Positions 22,001 to 28,558 of a DNA stretch of 64,000 bases are shown piece after piece. Numbering within the stretch: position 1 is the stretch's first letter; each line of letters begins with the position of its first letter. This DNA comes from a virus. Below the pieces are notes generated by a model, which saw nothing but the letters and a program-made list of their open reading frames with translations, did no database searches and was not told where the DNA came from. The DNA is taken from IMG/VR virus record IMGVR_UViG_3300023109_001262, positions 1 to 64,000 of that record, one strand, 5' to 3'. A program made the translations under genes and the position numbers.

Positions 22001-25000
22001 AAAGTAATAATTACTAACTCCGGAAGTGGTTATATTTCAAAGCCTAATATTGTAATTAACGGGGCACTAAAAGAAGGCGGCAGACCAGCAAAGTTAGATG
22101 CAGTAATTGGAAATTCTCCTGTACGTAGCATGCATACTGTTGTTAAATTTGACAGAATATCGGGACAGTTTTTTATTACACAACTAAATGAAACTGAATC
22201 CTTTGTTGCAACAGGATCAAAAACAGTGTTTGATTTAAAATGGCCTATGGACATGAGAACTAATACTGTTGAAGTTACGGTTGATGGCGAGCTGGTTCTT
22301 GGTAGTAATTACTCGTACAACAATCTTATTAATAGAAAAGATGGGTACGATAAATTTTATGGAAGAATTGAATTTATTGATCCTCCAGCTAACGAAGTAG
22401 TAGTTGAAGTAAACTATAAAAAATCTATCAATATGTTAGATGCTCAGGATAGAATCAATTTGTTCTATAACCCAACAGACGGGCAAATTGGTAAAGATAT
22501 CAGTCAATTAATGGACGGTGTTGATTACGGCGGCGTCGAAGTTAAGAGTTTTGAATTTGGTGCACCTCCAGGATGGGATACCGGAGACTGGTATACGGAT
22601 AACTGGGATGTCTTTGATGAAAATTACGACGACGAAAGTTTTGAAACAGACGGATCAACTTTAGTATTTGATTTAGCTAAACCTTTAGAAAGTGGCGTTA
22701 CTTATAACGTTTACATTAATGGTACTAGAGTCGACGATAGCAACTGGGACGGAACATCATCGGTAGAATCTAATCCCTACGCATTTATGGCGCCGCTTAT
22801 CGGTGATGGGGTTACTGATACATTAGTATTTGATAATGAAATTAGATTCCGCCAAGTTGTAGACGAACTAGATAATGGTAGCGGCAATGATAATCCTCCA
22901 GGAAATATTATTACTATTCGCAGAGCAACGTCAGATGGAAGCCAAGAAGTTAGCGGGTCGTCTTATGACACTGCACTAACAGGAGGCGACTTAGCTTATA
23001 CTACCGCAACAGGCATATCGGCAGAAGATATTAATATTGACGGTGACGGATTTGTAACTCCGACTACTTCAAAAGGTCCAGAAGAAGTTGTCCCAGGACA
23101 GATAATGGATACTCTTGATATTACTGTTTACGAACGTCCAAACAGCGGTACTGGTGTTATAGAAGTTGACAACTTTAAAGGTGATGGACAAACACAAGAA
23201 TTTAATTTAACACAAACACCAATCTCTTTACAAAGTGTAATAGTTAAGAAGAATTATATAATTGTTAATCCAGCTGAGTATAGAGTTGATATTCCAAATA
23301 GCAAAGTAGTATTTTATACTGAACCTGCTAATGGAGATAATATTTCGATTATATCTTCGAGCTTAGGAGGTACGAACTTAGTTGACTACGGCGAAACATA
23401 TACAGATGCTAGTACATACATATATGAAACTACTATTTCATATAGCAGCGAAAATACTGCATACGTAACAGTAAACGGCGTAGAATTGCCCTTTGAACTT
23501 ATTGATGATAATGGCAAAACAGCAATTAAATTTAGTGAATCTCTACCAGCTAACAGACTAATACAATATGGTGTTTTTGATTCAAATATTGAAACTTTTA
23601 GCAAAATATCAATAGATGAAATTACAGCAGATGGTTCTTCTATTAGTTACGAATTATCAAGAGCGCCGTTTGAACAACAACCTACGTCCTATTACACTGT
23701 TGTTACAGTAAACAATGAGCGTGTTCTAAATGCAGGATATAGCGAAAGATTTATTGTAGAAGAAAGTGTACTACAGTACAAAATGAAAGTATGGCAAATA
23801 CCTGTAGGATCAGTTGAAGGAACAGAACTTAAAGTGTTCTTAAACGATAGAGAACTAACATTCTTGCAAGAATGGACATACGAAGGCGCAGGCAGCTTTA
23901 ATGCTAGGATTAGTCCAGATGCGCAGCCTGGAAGTACTATTATATTAAATCGCGGCGTTGCAAATGCCGGAGATGAACTAAAAGTGTTTATACTTTCGAC
24001 AGGAGAATATAGATTTGGGTATTTTGATACAGATAACGATTTTGTTGACACAAGCGGAAAACAAACAGCAGCAATACTTACTCCAGTAATCGAAGATGGC
24101 GTAATAACAGAAGTTACTATCGTTGATAGCGGACGCGGCTATAATGCTTCTTCAGGAATTTCTGCTAAATCTGATACTGGTACAGGAGCAGAACTTGAAA
24201 TTACTGTAGATGAATTAGGATCAATACAAAGTGTTATTGTTAATAACGGTGGCAGAGATTACAATAGCTCTACAACAATTATTACAGAACTAGTTCCGGT
24301 ACCTGCTATAATATACTTTGATGAAACTTTCGAATCAGGAGATATTATTAAGGTTTATCAATTTACTAATCATGACGGTTTAGGTATTGAACGTGAAAAA
24401 TACAATGTAGTAGAACGTACTCAAATGACAGTTGGTACTCCTGGCTATTACGATTCTCGTTTACTTAAAAATAATTTGATTGACTTGCGTAAACAAGCAG
24501 TGAGTGTAGACTATGTATGGATTAATGTTAATGGCAAGTGGCTAATACCGACTGCTGATTATATTTTGTTAGAAGACAAAAAACGTATTCGATTTGTTAC
24601 AACACTAAATGATTACGACATTGTAGATATCATACACTTTGCTGCACCATCTGTAAGTAATAGAATTGGCTGGAGACAGTTTAAAGATATGTTAAACAGA
24701 ACTACTTATTTACGCTTGTCAAGCGAGGATGAATTTACAATAACAAGTCCTCTACATTGGTACGACAGGACTATTGAAGTAAGCGAAGGCTATGAAAATT
24801 TACCTCAGCCAACTGCTAACAGTAAGTATCCAGGCGTAATTTTCATCGACGGAGAACGAATTGAATATTTCCGCAGAGAAGACAATATTTTAAAACAGCT
24901 TCGTAGAGGAACAATGGGAACTGGAGTTAAAGACATTTATATTGCTGGTACAACAATGTATAATCAGGGAATCGATAGTGTTATTCCTTATAAAGATGAA

Positions 25001-25825
25001 GAGGATCGGTTTAGTGTTACTTCTGGAAAATACACAGATATGACTACCTATTATCCGGACACTGAATCTGAAATTGTTGTTGATACTATTACATATGACT
25101 TTAACAATAATACAGTGTTTCCGGTAAGAGTTGCAGACGTATACGAACAAATTGCAACAGTTACTGGTAGCGGTTTTAGATCAGGTGTACAGGTGTTTAT
25201 GCAGGATGCAGAAGGAATTTCGAGAGAGCTAGAAAAGGTATCAAGTACAGATACTGAAATTCAATTCCATACAGAGACAATGCCTGTAGGAGCATATGAT
25301 TTAGTAATTTATAACCCAAGAGAAGAAGCACCGGCTGTTAGAGCTGCCGAAAGTTTAGTATTACCTAAGTTTTTGCCATATGTGCAAATACTAGTAGATT
25401 TTAATCCTGAAGCATTTACTGACGTTGTAACTAATCCGACAGAAACTGGAGACTGGTACAAGGCACCGTTTGATGAAGGCGGGATACCAACAGAATACTG
25501 GCAAGCACTAAACATTGAAGTATTTTCAAATGGACGTAGACTGCGTAAAAATCCTGTTACAGTGTATGATGTAAACAGTGGGCAGTTTAGCCCGGACGGC
25601 GATATACAGCTCGAAGCTGAATTTGCAGTTAATAAAAACGAAGGAGCATATGTGCGTCTAACTACGCCACCGGCACCTGAAACTACACTAACTATAGTTA
25701 GAAAGCTTGGCGAAGAATGGAGAGAGATTGAAACAACTAGTCCTCTAACGTTTAAACCACTAGGAAATTCCAACACGGAAGTAGCAACTTTCTTGCGTGG
25801 GAAGACAATTAATTTACCGCGATAA
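10025..25825 (+). CDS. 7: Giant gp7-like baseplate wedge protein (5,266 residues)
   Basis: One uninterrupted frame of 15.8 kb directly after gp6, the place of gp7 in T4. The N-terminus (ARHLPKYFRTEKNQKFLQST, then IDWDKFTNFRNYYWLPNGPQ) and the C-terminal part (YPGVIFIDGERIEYFRREDN and LKQLRRGTMGTGV, about residues 4934-4965) are of the kind found in gp7-like proteins of marine T4-like phages. Added modules: five W/Y-rich modules near residues 1433, 1692, 2202, 2822 and 2895; FG-GAP-like beta-propeller blades near 2115, 2172, 3026, 3084 and 3168; three paired repeats ending in G.GY near 3588, 3951 and 4685; and a TIG/IPT-like domain near 5038. T4 gp7 is 1,032 residues. The modules suggest peripheral glycan-binding or fibre-anchoring arms. 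gp7 identity is likely from order; module names are by eye. Confidence 0.72.
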   Translation: MAHNDNQKEFPIPDGNSNKRETARHLPKYFRTEKNQKFLQSTLDQLLQPGTAEKTNSFVGRKTAKSFSLNDTYLDEVSDDRANYQLEPVSVIKDQNNNVTYYQEYRDYINQIANFGGVNNNHSRNTKQEFYTIDPHIDWDKFTNFRNYYWLPNGPQAVDIPGEQKEIASTYTVELQSALGDYSYVFSPDGLTNNPTLKLYRGVKYRFEITTPGVPLTFRTKRTLDDEFLLDEGITAQEVESGVIELTLGTESPDELFYVASNDINIGGLIRVANQEDASFIDVTSEILNKKAYTTRDGWALTNGLKIKFAGETIPSTYAEGEWYVEGIGDKINLVSSTDVDVSFPVGIDLTVPFDDIDGEGFDGLPFSQAIGYPKDKDYILINRASVDGNFWARYNRWFHKDVIDLSSRVNGVSVNLDQTQRASRPIIEFDAGLKLYNFGTKNKSSVDLIDNFTSDVFSTIEGGLGYNVDGIQLSQGMRVLFLNDPDPLVKGRVFEVTFINFKGSGETGQISLVETDDSIPQSGENVLVIRGNENGGKIWYFDGEIWNIAQEKTSVNQPPIFDVFDKDDESFSNTEKYIASSFRGTKIFGYKENQLTTDSELGFGISYRSISNVGDIVFDFNYNTDAFNYQDNDQITTIPINKGFLRKYYNNNTFESVGIYTKAHRMSEQKVILQYVNDRTRLTYPINCYNQSSYLDDLTVAVYVNNIRQKENVDFVLENNADKFKHVKFNNTVPVDSTIIIKCASSKPKNKNGYYEIASNLEKNPLNDDIESLTLGEISEHVATIVDSLIDEIGDEFTSTNFRDISNSSKYGKKFLKHSSPLNLSMYSLLDKDSNLIKSIRYAKKEYSKFKREFLEIAEGLEFNGSNKQHVDEIIKELTKSKTSSMPFYFSDMIPYGTAIKTRIIVEDPDARFFALNRQFTLDTLSTQAVTVYLNNTQLLHEKDYIFNSQGFIEITATKSFQDIIEINEYDTTNGSFIPPTPTKLGLYPLHQPEQFVDNSYSTPVTLIKGHDGSIVRAFNDYRDELILELEKRIFNNIKVKYDQTLFNIHNYLPGLNRNTGFSRQEVYTPMISDFLQWMTLVDTDYTINSYYDRQNSFTFNYSKLSDKNGDMLPGWWKGAFRHYFDTITPHLTPWTMLGYTIKPTWWEDQYGPAPYTKNNYLLWEDLEKGIIREPGKGFVINPLYARPGLTTFIPVDKNGNLLGPSDCNIPKKFNTVNLNDGFVFGDSAPVEEAWRNSSEFPFALLTSLAINNAPLLLATGYDRSRQVRNQLGHIVYSETDTYIKLQDIVTFSDAQDSQLIQTSGVVNYVQGYMASTLSDNFYNYQTALTSIQNNLAFKVGGFTDKSKFKLILDSRTPLNDGNVFIPEENYQIFLRTSSPLKTINYSGVIIELSAQGFVIRGYDREIPAFTYYPSYQSSNDISTNVGGVSESFVRWEANRTYSKDTIVEGAAGVYYRATSTFTSVNQIDTKNLVKLPKLPVTGGIDAIFKSKFNKSQTLSLQYGSTLRTVQEVIDFLLGYEAWLKDQGFRFEYFDGNEQIISDWKASAKEFMFWVTHKWGEGALISLSPAADQVYFETEYSIVDSVTDNFYGYSLLKADGKSLTQDLIKINRIEDNVFKLEPASATDGIYAIKLPVVQKEHVVLIDNLSVFNDIVYQPETGYRQDRIKIFGYRTGDWNGSLNIPGFIYSEVNISDWEPWKDYKVGDIVKYKEFYYTADKQVPGEEFFNFYSWKRLDDVPSSKLQPNFDYKATQFTDFYDLDTDNFDVEQQQLAQHLIGYQKRQYLENIVNDEVSAYKFYQGMIKEKGSKNSLDKLFDVLSETDSDSLDFYEEWAIKQGQYGSAEGFDEVEFKLDEQKFRLNPQPIKLTNLDNLEGLTYGIKDYEVFKKPSNYSTDLFPTLDTYSQFTRSPGFVNLDDTKYILSNYDDLLTLNIDTTLKGEYVWVGSSLNSWNVYQYDKIDTTLIGVQTLPEKVTDTTSAYELKLTLNNSPSVDVGEIIGVYDVITETVSANSVTTIQEQNSFSGFFKVTKKVLNIIYVESDDQYPEVIDCIGIITKFDSVKVANYKEANEFAQSGIIKDSLIWVENNNQNWKVLKNTQPYNLLQKIEGDTSEINDDFSRSIAVNDRNSIISIASPNAGNDGKISIYNRGGNNQDYQFSQFIEPNIEVANFGKQFGLGQGFSLDGKYLLVGAPSAANVKSRFKGPWDENTDYQNGDIVKYEGLLWEIIVDIQGAASAQEFGSFGSIIEILQKNNIFAAEASFKNIVTGNYPFSDVETDHVLIRAPRDQYNATGTGDTVFFDWYLQTTANQDQDVLEDRQPFDGAIPQINETFLESGLTIQKKVDVVLYIDVISAIPEIGDQVEAENVFGYVNYVFVDAGAATIYIERTSGQWSTTDNIFLESGEFVGQYVKQLPDEQIDVTADLGGYWYFDLGTTITVGDTRTDEGRSLAVYNIVPQGSVDLEAAGGNIYDLNNSVTNIGENSINSYIRTLTYQGTPGPGGSLNIIPSDLFIVRAPKDLTDKLVVGDEVGLEILRFPKYSDDSYVDITPTGLSYTDTNKKHTLYDLWTGYIDFDLDELTPPDQGGQPYEPRVGQFVRERTPNPGGTARVVFFQKFNNSRGRVYVTDVQGDWGIGNDGRYLEMIGTESDTFTSQTLGDIRATALGSEDLNIGSLCVFQLDAEIEDVPPASTIIGAEYLIYKDFEILGLPLLPNFPSSDNFDYKQVFNIKTDPNGSGNGLSNFGYFAVYEKENVSSFNVVNSFIVPDELDNLRIGSTIKIAKRNDLYKAFIGCAGNGTTNNPGRIYFVNNGTDDEGIVYNWELAKDKRYKGEFNSNKNFFVNDYVYYEGYFYEALTNIAGDGSTFIPTEWQLINSDQIRSIDYLGYVPNDTNILPEDFNYKGFFTKRSNYIVDEIIQYQNGNFYKALRNIPLNYNGFIDNNGVIEVPSADWELINFTLGGDQDLRLDSTNLVKFAEKFDVSDNAEVLVVTAEFNNGIRKVVIYRNVNDNYQKTQELVSPLVNDLNIEFGKSLSISQDGNLIAIGAPGADDSTLGDNIGAVYIYEQKDGTFELSQTLTSATPAEGEAFGSTIDFDGRTLYVSAYNASSDDDTTFDNTSTTFDNLFTAFKNKIKINGAVYVYDRIDNSLIFGQAIDYHTYLDRDSVAEIDRFGRNILAKNNHIYVAVPEYTNSSGNTGILLDYRRPGTEKLWSIHRENQPTVDLEKIKSIFLYDSKKNELVQYLDYIDPAQGKIAGPADQEIRYKTTVDPAVYTLGTSNLVVDETLSWGPEQKGRVWWDLSNAKFYDVYQGNLIYKANNFNTLYPGASIDVYEWVESKYTPEDWDKLSITSRGAAENITGTTKYGSVSYSSRRVYDPVVGSFTTYFYYWVKNKTTVPDILGRKLSVNAVSKLIEDPKGEQYKFISFADSSSFVLHNCGKLLKDSDIVLNIQYWTTGNKYSNIHNQYQIVTEGLSTSVPNDTIINKVFDSLVGYDSQGRNVPDATLSVREKYGILNKPRQSMFVNRSEALKQVIERVNLIFKENLIIDEKDTSLLFDNDPAPKITSGRYDTVIDNHVDLQFVSSARAQTAELTPIVENGRIVRVDIANPGRSYKVVPTYEITGQGADAKLAISLNALGQIDNVAVLNQGYNYNENTVISVRPIAVLVNSDETANSQWALYHRISNEWIRVASQAYDVKSYWDYIDWYATDYDQFTQVNHLIDFTYNLQGLDANNGDIVKVLNAGGEGWILLEKIDEQDTIDYTVNYKTVGKQNGTIKLKETLYSFDNSLIGFDNQTFDTQFFDKQPIAEVRIILKALKDNIFVADLADEFNNLFFVCLRYVFTEQGYVDWAFKTSFIKAQHNVGDLQQKVTFKNDNLTSFENYINEVKPYKSKIREYVSTYSKLENTSNIISDFDSPPRFNSTTGAITATDVKVVNGVLFNTGQTAVIDQSWLANLTYEVIEINISDSGEGYVFPPLIEIEGDATAKVSLGPNGILSKVIITNSGSGYISKPNIVINGALKEGGRPAKLDAVIGNSPVRSMHTVVKFDRISGQFFITQLNETESFVATGSKTVFDLKWPMDMRTNTVEVTVDGELVLGSNYSYNNLINRKDGYDKFYGRIEFIDPPANEVVVEVNYKKSINMLDAQDRINLFYNPTDGQIGKDISQLMDGVDYGGVEVKSFEFGAPPGWDTGDWYTDNWDVFDENYDDESFETDGSTLVFDLAKPLESGVTYNVYINGTRVDDSNWDGTSSVESNPYAFMAPLIGDGVTDTLVFDNEIRFRQVVDELDNGSGNDNPPGNIITIRRATSDGSQEVSGSSYDTALTGGDLAYTTATGISAEDINIDGDGFVTPTTSKGPEEVVPGQIMDTLDITVYERPNSGTGVIEVDNFKGDGQTQEFNLTQTPISLQSVIVKKNYIIVNPAEYRVDIPNSKVVFYTEPANGDNISIISSSLGGTNLVDYGETYTDASTYIYETTISYSSENTAYVTVNGVELPFELIDDNGKTAIKFSESLPANRLIQYGVFDSNIETFSKISIDEITADGSSISYELSRAPFEQQPTSYYTVVTVNNERVLNAGYSERFIVEESVLQYKMKVWQIPVGSVEGTELKVFLNDRELTFLQEWTYEGAGSFNARISPDAQPGSTIILNRGVANAGDELKVFILSTGEYRFGYFDTDNDFVDTSGKQTAAILTPVIEDGVITEVTIVDSGRGYNASSGISAKSDTGTGAELEITVDELGSIQSVIVNNGGRDYNSSTTIITELVPVPAIIYFDETFESGDIIKVYQFTNHDGLGIEREKYNVVERTQMTVGTPGYYDSRLLKNNLIDLRKQAVSVDYVWINVNGKWLIPTADYILLEDKKRIRFVTTLNDYDIVDIIHFAAPSVSNRIGWRQFKDMLNRTTYLRLSSEDEFTITSPLHWYDRTIEVSEGYENLPQPTANSKYPGVIFIDGERIEYFRREDNILKQLRRGTMGTGVKDIYIAGTTMYNQGIDSVIPYKDEEDRFSVTSGKYTDMTTYYPDTESEIVVDTITYDFNNNTVFPVRVADVYEQIATVTGSGFRSGVQVFMQDAEGISRELEKVSSTDTEIQFHTETMPVGAYDLVIYNPREEAPAVRAAESLVLPKFLPYVQILVDFNPEAFTDVVTNPTETGDWYKAPFDEGGIPTEYWQALNIEVFSNGRRLRKNPVTVYDVNSGQFSPDGDIQLEAEFAVNKNEGAYVRLTTPPAPETTLTIVRKLGEEWREIETTSPLTFKPLGNSNTEVATFLRGKTINLPR
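14320..18800 (+). repeat. Five dispersed W/Y-rich modules resembling chitin/cellulose-binding CBM5/12
   Basis: Within the gp7-like protein five segments share the pattern W-x(4-6)-Y-x(2)-GD-x-V-x-Y-x(2)-x-Y-x-A: WEANRTYSKDTIV (about 14,333), WEPWKDYKVGDIVKYKEFYY (about 15,112), WDENTDYQNGDIVKYEG (about 16,640), YKGEFNSNKNFFVNDYVYYE (about 18,504) and YKGFFTKRSNYIVDEIIQYQ (about 18,718). The pattern is that of small carbohydrate-binding modules. Binding function is inferred from the pattern only. Confidence 0.5.
16360..19620 (+). repeat. FG-GAP-like beta-propeller blades within the gp7-like protein
   Basis: Two groups of blades share the pattern FG-x(3)-S-x(2)-DG-x(2)-L-x-I/V-GAP. Examples are FGLGQGFSLDGKYLLVGAPS (about 16,555), FGKSLSISQDGNLIAIGAPG (about 19,100) and FGSTIDFDGRTLYVSAYNAS (about 19,277). 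Two weaker copies lie near 16,370 and 19,528. FG-GAP repeats build seven-bladed propellers in integrins and many surface proteins. Here they are interleaved with the W/Y modules. Confidence 0.5.
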
Positions 25826-25828
25826 ATA
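25821..25828 (+). promoter_or_regulatory. Candidate T4-type late promoter overlapping the gp7 stop
   Basis: GATAAATA differs from the T4 late consensus at one base. It contains the TAA stop of the giant gene (25823-25825) and lies 18 bases before the ATG at 25847. Confidence 0.65.
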
Positions 25829-25846
25829 CTATGACAGGAAACTTAC

Positions 25847-26461
25847 ATGGCAGATAATTTTAAAGACACACAAGGAATAATGTTGCAAGGACACATTAAG
25901 ATTCACGACCCGGAAAGCGGTGAAGTTCTTATTAACAAACGTAACGCTATTCATTATGAAAATATGAGTATTGCTCTTGCTGAGAGTTTAAGTAACTCAG
26001 GCGAAGGCTGGATTAACGAGATGAGTTTTGGTAATGGAGGTACGTCAGTAGATCCAACAGGCGTCATTACATACTTAACTCCAAATAGCTCCGGAGTAAA
26101 TGCAAGTTTATATAATCAAACATTTACAAAAGTTGTAGATGACAGGAGTGTAAACAACATTGACCCTGCACGTAACAAAACAGAAATACGTCATGTTAGC
26201 GGTACTAACTACACTGACATACTTGTTACTTGTTTGTTAGATTACGGTGAACCAGACGGGCAAGACGCATTTGATACAGCATCAAACGCAGATAATTTAT
26301 ATGTATTTGACGAATTAGGACTTAAAAGTTATTCTGCAGACGGTACTAGCAGACTATTAACGCATGTTATTTTTCATCCAGTTCAAAAGTCTTTAAATAG
26401 GCTTATACAAATTGACTATACTGTAAGAATACAGAGTTTAACTGGTTTTAACGAGGGGTAA
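25847..26461 (+). CDS. Conserved virion structural protein, probable baseplate/fibre connector
   Basis: A 204-residue protein of unknown exact role. Its place, directly after the gp7-like gene and before the tail fibres, is that of gp8 in T4, but it is shorter (gp8 is 334 residues) and I see no clear gp8 signature. Recognisable features are an N-terminal strand-rich part (MLQGHIKIHDPESGEVL, residues 11-27), a Gly/Asn-rich turn region (FGNGGTSVDPTGVITYLTP) and a C-terminal strand pair (RLLTHVIFHPVQKSLNRLIQ, about 169-188). From memory, similar proteins accompany baseplate genes in other large T4-like phages. It has its own late box, overlapping the preceding stop, and is followed 3 bases later by the first fibre gene. 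Confidence 0.5.
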   Translation: MADNFKDTQGIMLQGHIKIHDPESGEVLINKRNAIHYENMSIALAESLSNSGEGWINEMSFGNGGTSVDPTGVITYLTPNSSGVNASLYNQTFTKVVDDRSVNNIDPARNKTEIRHVSGTNYTDILVTCLLDYGEPDGQDAFDTASNADNLYVFDELGLKSYSADGTSRLLTHVIFHPVQKSLNRLIQIDYTVRIQSLTGFNEG

Positions 26462-26464
26462 TAG

Positions 26465-28558
26465 ATGTCATATACAATTAGTTACACTGACCTAGCAAAA
26501 GAAGGCACAATTACAGTACAAGATGGTACTATTAACGATCAAACTACGTTAAAACTACCCGGAAGAAACACAACTTCTTATGGTGCTGTTATTGCAGAAA
26601 ACTTTCTGCATCTATTAGAAAACTTTGCTGCTACAATAGAACCTGCAAATCCTATAGAAGGACAAATATGGTATAATAATTCAGTTGACGAAGAGCAACT
26701 GTTTATGTATAACGGAACAAATTGGGTTCCGGCTAGCGGAATTACAAAGTCAATTGGTACACCTGCTTTTGCACAAACAGGTGATCTTTGGGTAGATACA
26801 GATAATCAGCAGTTATATCTATTTACAGGCGGCGGCTGGATTTTAGTTGGTCCACAATTTAGTGAAGGTTTGTCGACTGGTGCTAGAGCAGATCAAATTG
26901 TAGGACAAGACAATGAACTGTACAATGTATTAAGGATCGAAGTAGGCGGAGTAGTAGTAGGTATAATTTCAGGATCTGATAATCCGTTTTTACCAAAAGC
27001 AACTGTTGCAGGGTTTCCAGTAATTAATCCTGGATTTAACGTAATTAGTAGAGATACTGATGCAGACGGACTTAGCAATTTTAAATTCTTTGGAACTACA
27101 GAAAAGGCAGAGAGCTTAATTGTAAATAATCAAGTTATTCCTGCAGGAAATTTTCTTAGAGGCGACACGTTAAGCATAACAGATTCTCCAATTAATGTTC
27201 AAAATAACTCAGGTATCAACTATGGAGTTAACGGAGAACTAACAATCGGTGTTGAAGGGCAAGCAGGTATTATTCAACATAATATTGGCGGATCAAATAT
27301 TGACATGCGTGTTAGGAATAACAATCAAACACGAACAGTAGTACGAGTAGATTCAAATCTACGTGTTGGTGTAAATACAGAAGCCCCAGAAGAAGCATTA
27401 GATGTAGTAGGTAATGTACAGTCTAGTGGTAATTTATATGTTAACGCAACTACACAAAGTACTACAATTAATAATGGTGCGTTAATTGTTAGAGGCGGCA
27501 CAGCCGTTAAGTTAAATCTTAATGTAGGCGGCGAAACAGAGTTAAGTAATTTGCTTACTACCCGAGAAATTGTACCCGATGACAATAGTATCCGAGATAT
27601 AGGCACCTCACAGAATCAATATAAACACATTTATGCAAACAGACTGTTTGGCGACATTACTGGTACAGTAACAGGTAAAGTAAATGGTCCGTCTACGGAA
27701 ACAGATAAATTAACCTCGCGTACTACATTTATTATGGAAGGCGATGTATCAACAGTTGTTCCTGTTGAGTTTGACGGCAGTTATCAAGATCCTAATTTTA
27801 ACAATGGTCAAAACGTTGACGGAGAGCCGCTGGCGGTGGGAGAACAGCCGTTACAGAAAAAGTTTCGAACTGAAATATCAAACCAGTTTATTTCGGGCAA
27901 AACACAAGAATTTGATGTTGCTAGCAACGATTTGCTACTATTTGACGATCAAGAAGGCGACAGTCCGGGACTAAAACATGTTACTAAAAGTGATTTATTA
28001 AAAACAATACCAAGAAACCCTCCAGGGATAATTCTTCCTTACGGTGGAAATGTAGCTCCTACAGGATGGCTGTTATGCGATGGTAGAGAGATTAACAAAG
28101 ACGAATGGCAAGCGTTGTTTTCAGCAATTGGTTATAATTTTAAATCTGAATCTCAAGTACAAAACAATTATTTTGCAATACCTGATTTACGAGGAAGAAT
28201 GCCATTAGGTGCAGACAATATGGGTGGCACAAGTTCAAACACTGTGCAAGCTAATTCTGCAGATGTTGTAGGCGCCAGAGACGGCGCAGAAAGCAAAACT
28301 CTTAACATAGCGCAAATTCCTGATCACCAACACGATATGCAAGACGGAAGTAATAACCAATACTATGCATATCAAGATCGTCGAGACACAACAGTTGACG
28401 GAGTAGCAGAAGAAACTTCTGGTGTAGGCGATGGTAATGCACAGCGTATACCTAATTCAGGCGGCATACAAGATAGAAGAGGAGCAGATACTGCGCCACT
28501 TAATATTATGCCACCGACAGTGACAATAAATTATATTATTTACGGCGGAAGAGAATAA
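26465..28558 (+). CDS. Tail fibre/collar protein with C-terminal phage tail-collar domain
   Basis: A 697-residue fibre protein. Residues 1-140 form an N-terminal domain shared with the next two genes (GQIWYNNS, DLWVDTDNQQLYLF, WILVGPQ), probably the attachment end. The middle (about 190-500) is a beta-rich, Gly/Asn-rich shaft. Residues about 517-697 are a phage tail-collar domain: PPGIILPYGG, GWLLCDGREI, FAIPDLRGRMPLGADNM, an IPDHQHDM motif and a PPTVTINYII end. This domain is known from T4 gp12-type short fibres, where the histidines bind metal within the trimer. A host-binding role is likely. Its stop overlaps the next ATG by one base. Confidence 0.8.
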   Translation: MSYTISYTDLAKEGTITVQDGTINDQTTLKLPGRNTTSYGAVIAENFLHLLENFAATIEPANPIEGQIWYNNSVDEEQLFMYNGTNWVPASGITKSIGTPAFAQTGDLWVDTDNQQLYLFTGGGWILVGPQFSEGLSTGARADQIVGQDNELYNVLRIEVGGVVVGIISGSDNPFLPKATVAGFPVINPGFNVISRDTDADGLSNFKFFGTTEKAESLIVNNQVIPAGNFLRGDTLSITDSPINVQNNSGINYGVNGELTIGVEGQAGIIQHNIGGSNIDMRVRNNNQTRTVVRVDSNLRVGVNTEAPEEALDVVGNVQSSGNLYVNATTQSTTINNGALIVRGGTAVKLNLNVGGETELSNLLTTREIVPDDNSIRDIGTSQNQYKHIYANRLFGDITGTVTGKVNGPSTETDKLTSRTTFIMEGDVSTVVPVEFDGSYQDPNFNNGQNVDGEPLAVGEQPLQKKFRTEISNQFISGKTQEFDVASNDLLLFDDQEGDSPGLKHVTKSDLLKTIPRNPPGIILPYGGNVAPTGWLLCDGREINKDEWQALFSAIGYNFKSESQVQNNYFAIPDLRGRMPLGADNMGGTSSNTVQANSADVVGARDGAESKTLNIAQIPDHQHDMQDGSNNQYYAYQDRRDTTVDGVAEETSGVGDGNAQRIPNSGGIQDRRGADTAPLNIMPPTVTINYIIYGGRE

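Noticed and set aside
10025-25825. Giant gene as an assembly artefact or a fusion of several genes through missed stops
   Set aside because: The frame is open throughout with uniform coding character and recognisable phage structural motifs at both ends.
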